This document shows, piece by piece, positions 62,248 through 64,000 of a DNA stretch of 64,000 nt. Both the position numbers and the translations under genes were made by a program. How positions within the stretch are numbered: position 1 is the first letter of the stretch; each line of letters starts with the position of its first letter. The notes under the pieces were generated by a model, which did not search any database, had not been told where the DNA came from, and saw only the letters and a program-made list of their open reading frames with translations. The DNA comes from Schaalia hyovaginalis (lineage in GTDB: Bacteria; Actinomycetota; Actinomycetes; Actinomycetales; Actinomycetaceae), in contig NZ_JACHMK010000001.1 in assembly GCF_014208035.1 (NCBI RefSeq), positions 124,001 to 188,000 on the forward strand, written 5' to 3'.

Positions 62248-63576
62248 TCACTTGACGGAGAGTCCGCCGTCCTTCAGCGCCTTCACCGAGGTGTCCTGGG
62301 CGGCGGTGAAGACGTCGGCGACCTTGCCGGTGCCGGCTCCGGCGGCTGCGGCCGCCTGCTTCATCGGATCACCGAGGGTCGAGAAGAAGGGGATGTAGGG
62401 GAAGTCCTTCGAGAGGTTGGCGTTCGCAGTGCCGAGCTCGGCGAAGACGTCCTGGCCGCCGTAGAACTTCGAGAGCGACTCGGGGGTCTTCATCGGGGCG
62501 GTCGTCGTCGCGACGACGAGGCCCTGGGAGACGAGGGCGTCCACCTGCGTGTTCAGCCAGTTGTTGAACTCCATCGCCTCGGCGACGTGCGCGCAGCCCT
62601 TCGTCACGGCGACGCCGGAGCCCCCGTCGGGGCCGGTCTTCGCGCCCGCGCCGAAGTCGGGGAGCTGGGCGACGGCCCACTGGCCCTCGTTCGGGGTGCC
62701 CGCCATGTCGCCCGCGAGGAGCGGGGCCTCCCAGGCGGCGCCGATCGTGCCGATGAGCGACTGGTCGTTGAGGGCGGCCTTGAAGCCGTCGTTCCAGCGC
62801 TCGGTCACGAGGACGGACTTGTCGTCGAGCATCTGCTGCCAGAAATCGGCGACGACCTTCGAGGCGTCGGAATCGGCCGTGACGACCCAGTTGTCGCCCT
62901 CGGTCGAGTACCAGGTGCCGCCGGCGGCCGCGACCTGGGCGGAGAGGAAGTACTGGGCCTCATCGGGCTCGAAAGCCGCGATGTACTTGCCCTGGGCGGC
63001 GGCCGTCTTCGCGGCCTCCTGGAACTCGGCGAGCGTCGTGGGGGCCGTGATGCCGAGCTTGTCGAACTCCGCCTTGTTGTAGTAGTAGACGAGCGGCCCG
63101 GTGTCCTGCGGGAGGCCGACGACCGTTCCGCCGACGGACATGTTCGTGTAGGCGCCGGAGTAGTTGTCCTTGTACTTCTCGGCCTCGGCGGTGACGTCCT
63201 CGAGGAGGCCCTTGACGAAGACCTCGGGGACCTCGCCGTAGCCGACCTGCGCGAGGCATGCCGCCGCGCCCGCCTTGACGTCGGTTTCGAGCTTCTTGAT
63301 GAGCTCCTGCGCCTTGCCGTCGAACTTCGTCGCCTTCACCTGGATGTCCGGGTGCTCCGCGTTCCACTGATCGGCGAGCTCGGAGATCTTCGTCATCCCC
63401 TCGCCGTCGGGCAGGCGGTGGATGTACTCGATGGTGATCGCTCCGCCGTCGCTCGCAGCGGCGCCGGATGCGCTCGCGTCCGTGCTCGAAGCGCCGTTCG
63501 AGCATCCTGCGAGGGCGAGTGAGGCGAGTGAGGCCGCCGCGATCGTCGCGGCGACACCGTTCTTCCTTCGGATCAT
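62248..63576 (-). CDS. Extracellular sugar-binding lipoprotein (family 1)
   Basis: 442 residues. The signal peptide ends in lipobox LAGC at about residue 25, followed by a Ser/Ala-rich linker. The mature domain (ITIEYIHRLPDGEGMTKISE, LADQWNAEHPDIQVKATKFD) is a MalE/UgpB-type binding fold; GTPNEGQWAVAQLPDFG and GSGVAVTKGCAHVAEAMEF are conserved later blocks. It captures an oligosaccharide, presumably a galactoside given the GH42 gene. GAGGAG precedes the ATG. A DeoR-type regulator is encoded divergently upstream. Confidence 0.93.
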   Translation of the reverse strand: MIRRKNGVAATIAAASLASLALAGCSNGASSTDASASGAAASDGGAITIEYIHRLPDGEGMTKISELADQWNAEHPDIQVKATKFDGKAQELIKKLETDVKAGAAACLAQVGYGEVPEVFVKGLLEDVTAEAEKYKDNYSGAYTNMSVGGTVVGLPQDTGPLVYYYNKAEFDKLGITAPTTLAEFQEAAKTAAAQGKYIAAFEPDEAQYFLSAQVAAAGGTWYSTEGDNWVVTADSDASKVVADFWQQMLDDKSVLVTERWNDGFKAALNDQSLIGTIGAAWEAPLLAGDMAGTPNEGQWAVAQLPDFGAGAKTGPDGGSGVAVTKGCAHVAEAMEFNNWLNTQVDALVSQGLVVATTTAPMKTPESLSKFYGGQDVFAELGTANANLSKDFPYIPFFSTLGDPMKQAAAAAGAGTGKVADVFTAAQDTSVKALKDGGLSVK

Positions 63577-63609
63577 TGGAATACTCCTCTTTGAGAACTC
63601 TCTGATCGT

Positions 63610-63641
63610 TTATGCTGGGATGCCAACGGAATAGAGCATAA
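63610..63641. promoter_or_regulatory. Inverted repeat TTATGCT-18-AGCATAA, candidate DeoR operator
   Basis: Perfect 7-bp arms spaced by 18 bp, in the divergent promoter region between the sugar-binding protein gene and the DeoR-type regulator gene, 34 bp upstream of the former's start. Suitable for a DeoR dimer or tetramer. Confidence 0.5.
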
Positions 63642-63748
63642 TTGAACGGGACAGTGCGGTCCACGCAACGACGCTCGATTTGGTTGCGCTCTGATTACGA
63701 TCGCATGACGACCGGCCCCGAGAGGGGCGCACACGGGGAGGCGGTGCC

Positions 63749-64000
63749 ATGCAACGGCACGAGCGGCTGACGAAACTCTTCGAGGTGATCCTTGAAGAGG
63801 AGAGCGTCACGGTCGACGAACTCGTCGCGCGCCTCGGCGTCTCGGCCGCGACCGTGCGCCGCGACCTCGACCACCTCGCGGGCCAGCAGCTCATCACCCG
63901 GACCCACGGGGGAGCCGTGGCCTCCCCTCACTCCTCCGACATCCCCATCCGCTACGGACCCGGCGCGAAGCTCAGCCAGGAGAAGCGGAGGATCGCCGCC
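63749..64000 (+). CDS. DeoR/GlpR-family transcriptional regulator, 3' end outside window
   Basis: The first 84 codons are visible. The N-terminal winged helix-turn-helix, RLTKLFEVILEEESVTVDEL then VARLGVSAATVRRDLDHLAG and ITRTHGGAVA, is a classic DeoR DNA-binding domain; a sugar-phosphate-sensing domain should follow. GGGGAGG precedes the ATG. Divergent from the sugar-binding protein gene, it likely represses the galactoside uptake and cleavage operon. Confidence 0.9.
   Translation, partial: MQRHERLTKLFEVILEEESVTVDELVARLGVSAATVRRDLDHLAGQQLITRTHGGAVASPHSSDIPIRYGPGAKLSQEKRRIAA

Overview
The window looks like the replication-origin region of a high-GC actinobacterium, most likely Actinomycetaceae (Actinomyces/Schaalia type). 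The reasons are the order rpmH-dnaA-dnaN-recF-dciA-gyrB-gyrA-DUF3566-tRNA-Ile-DLW39-tRNA-Ala, frequent GTG starts, an LAxTG-type sorting signal and a ParABS locus beside oriC. All names rest on motifs and gene order read by eye; no database was searched.

Layout. 1-3.6 kb, minus strand: a ribose-type uptake gene (cut by the window edge), ribokinase and a Fic-family protein with a perfect palindrome in front. 3.7-8.2 kb: a DnaQ-like exonuclease, an aminotransferase, a D-Ala-D-Ala-ligase-like enzyme and a HAD hydrolase. 8.3-13.0 kb: parB and parA, unusually separated by 2.3 kb of apparently non-coding, repeat-rich DNA. There are four perfect parS sites, one inside parB and three in the gap. 13.1-16.7 kb, minus: rsmG, jag, yidC, yidD, rnpA, rpmH. 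16.7-27.5 kb, plus: oriC-like DNA on both sides of dnaA, then dnaN, recF, dciA-like, gyrB, gyrA, DUF3566.

27.7-51.2 kb is an accessory region. The unit DLW39 + tRNA-Ala + terminator occurs intact at the left edge (27.8-28.06 kb) and as a decayed, diverged copy at the right edge (50.98-51.23 kb). An orphan terminator of the same type sits at 36.2 kb, as if an 8 kb segment was later inserted behind the left tRNA-Ala. That segment holds a SHOCT gene, a complete IS1249-like element with an 8-bp target duplication, two copies of an internally deleted ISL3 element, a phage-tail relic, and a metabolic pair (M20 hydrolase + MFS). Right of the orphan terminator lie a cell-wall subtilase and a defence cluster. 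The cluster is a helicase, a DUF1156 methylase and a DUF499 ATPase with an N-terminal HEPN-like domain, followed by an Abi_2/AbiF gene with a small structured RNA in front. The helicase frame is broken at a run of nine C; eight C would restore it, so this is a candidate ON/OFF switch.

51.2-64 kb returns to chromosome-like genes: VOC protein, ABC-F ATPase, GlsB-like protein, alpha/beta hydrolase, PAP2 phosphatase, YchJ. A GH42 beta-galactosidase with an ABC sugar importer and a DeoR-type regulator (cut by the window edge) follows. A family of short intergenic repeats with the core CAACAAGTCGG occurs at several places (4.5, 53.6, 54.8, 56.2-56.6 kb), sometimes as tandem arrays in opposite orientations, and one gene has absorbed them into its C-terminus.
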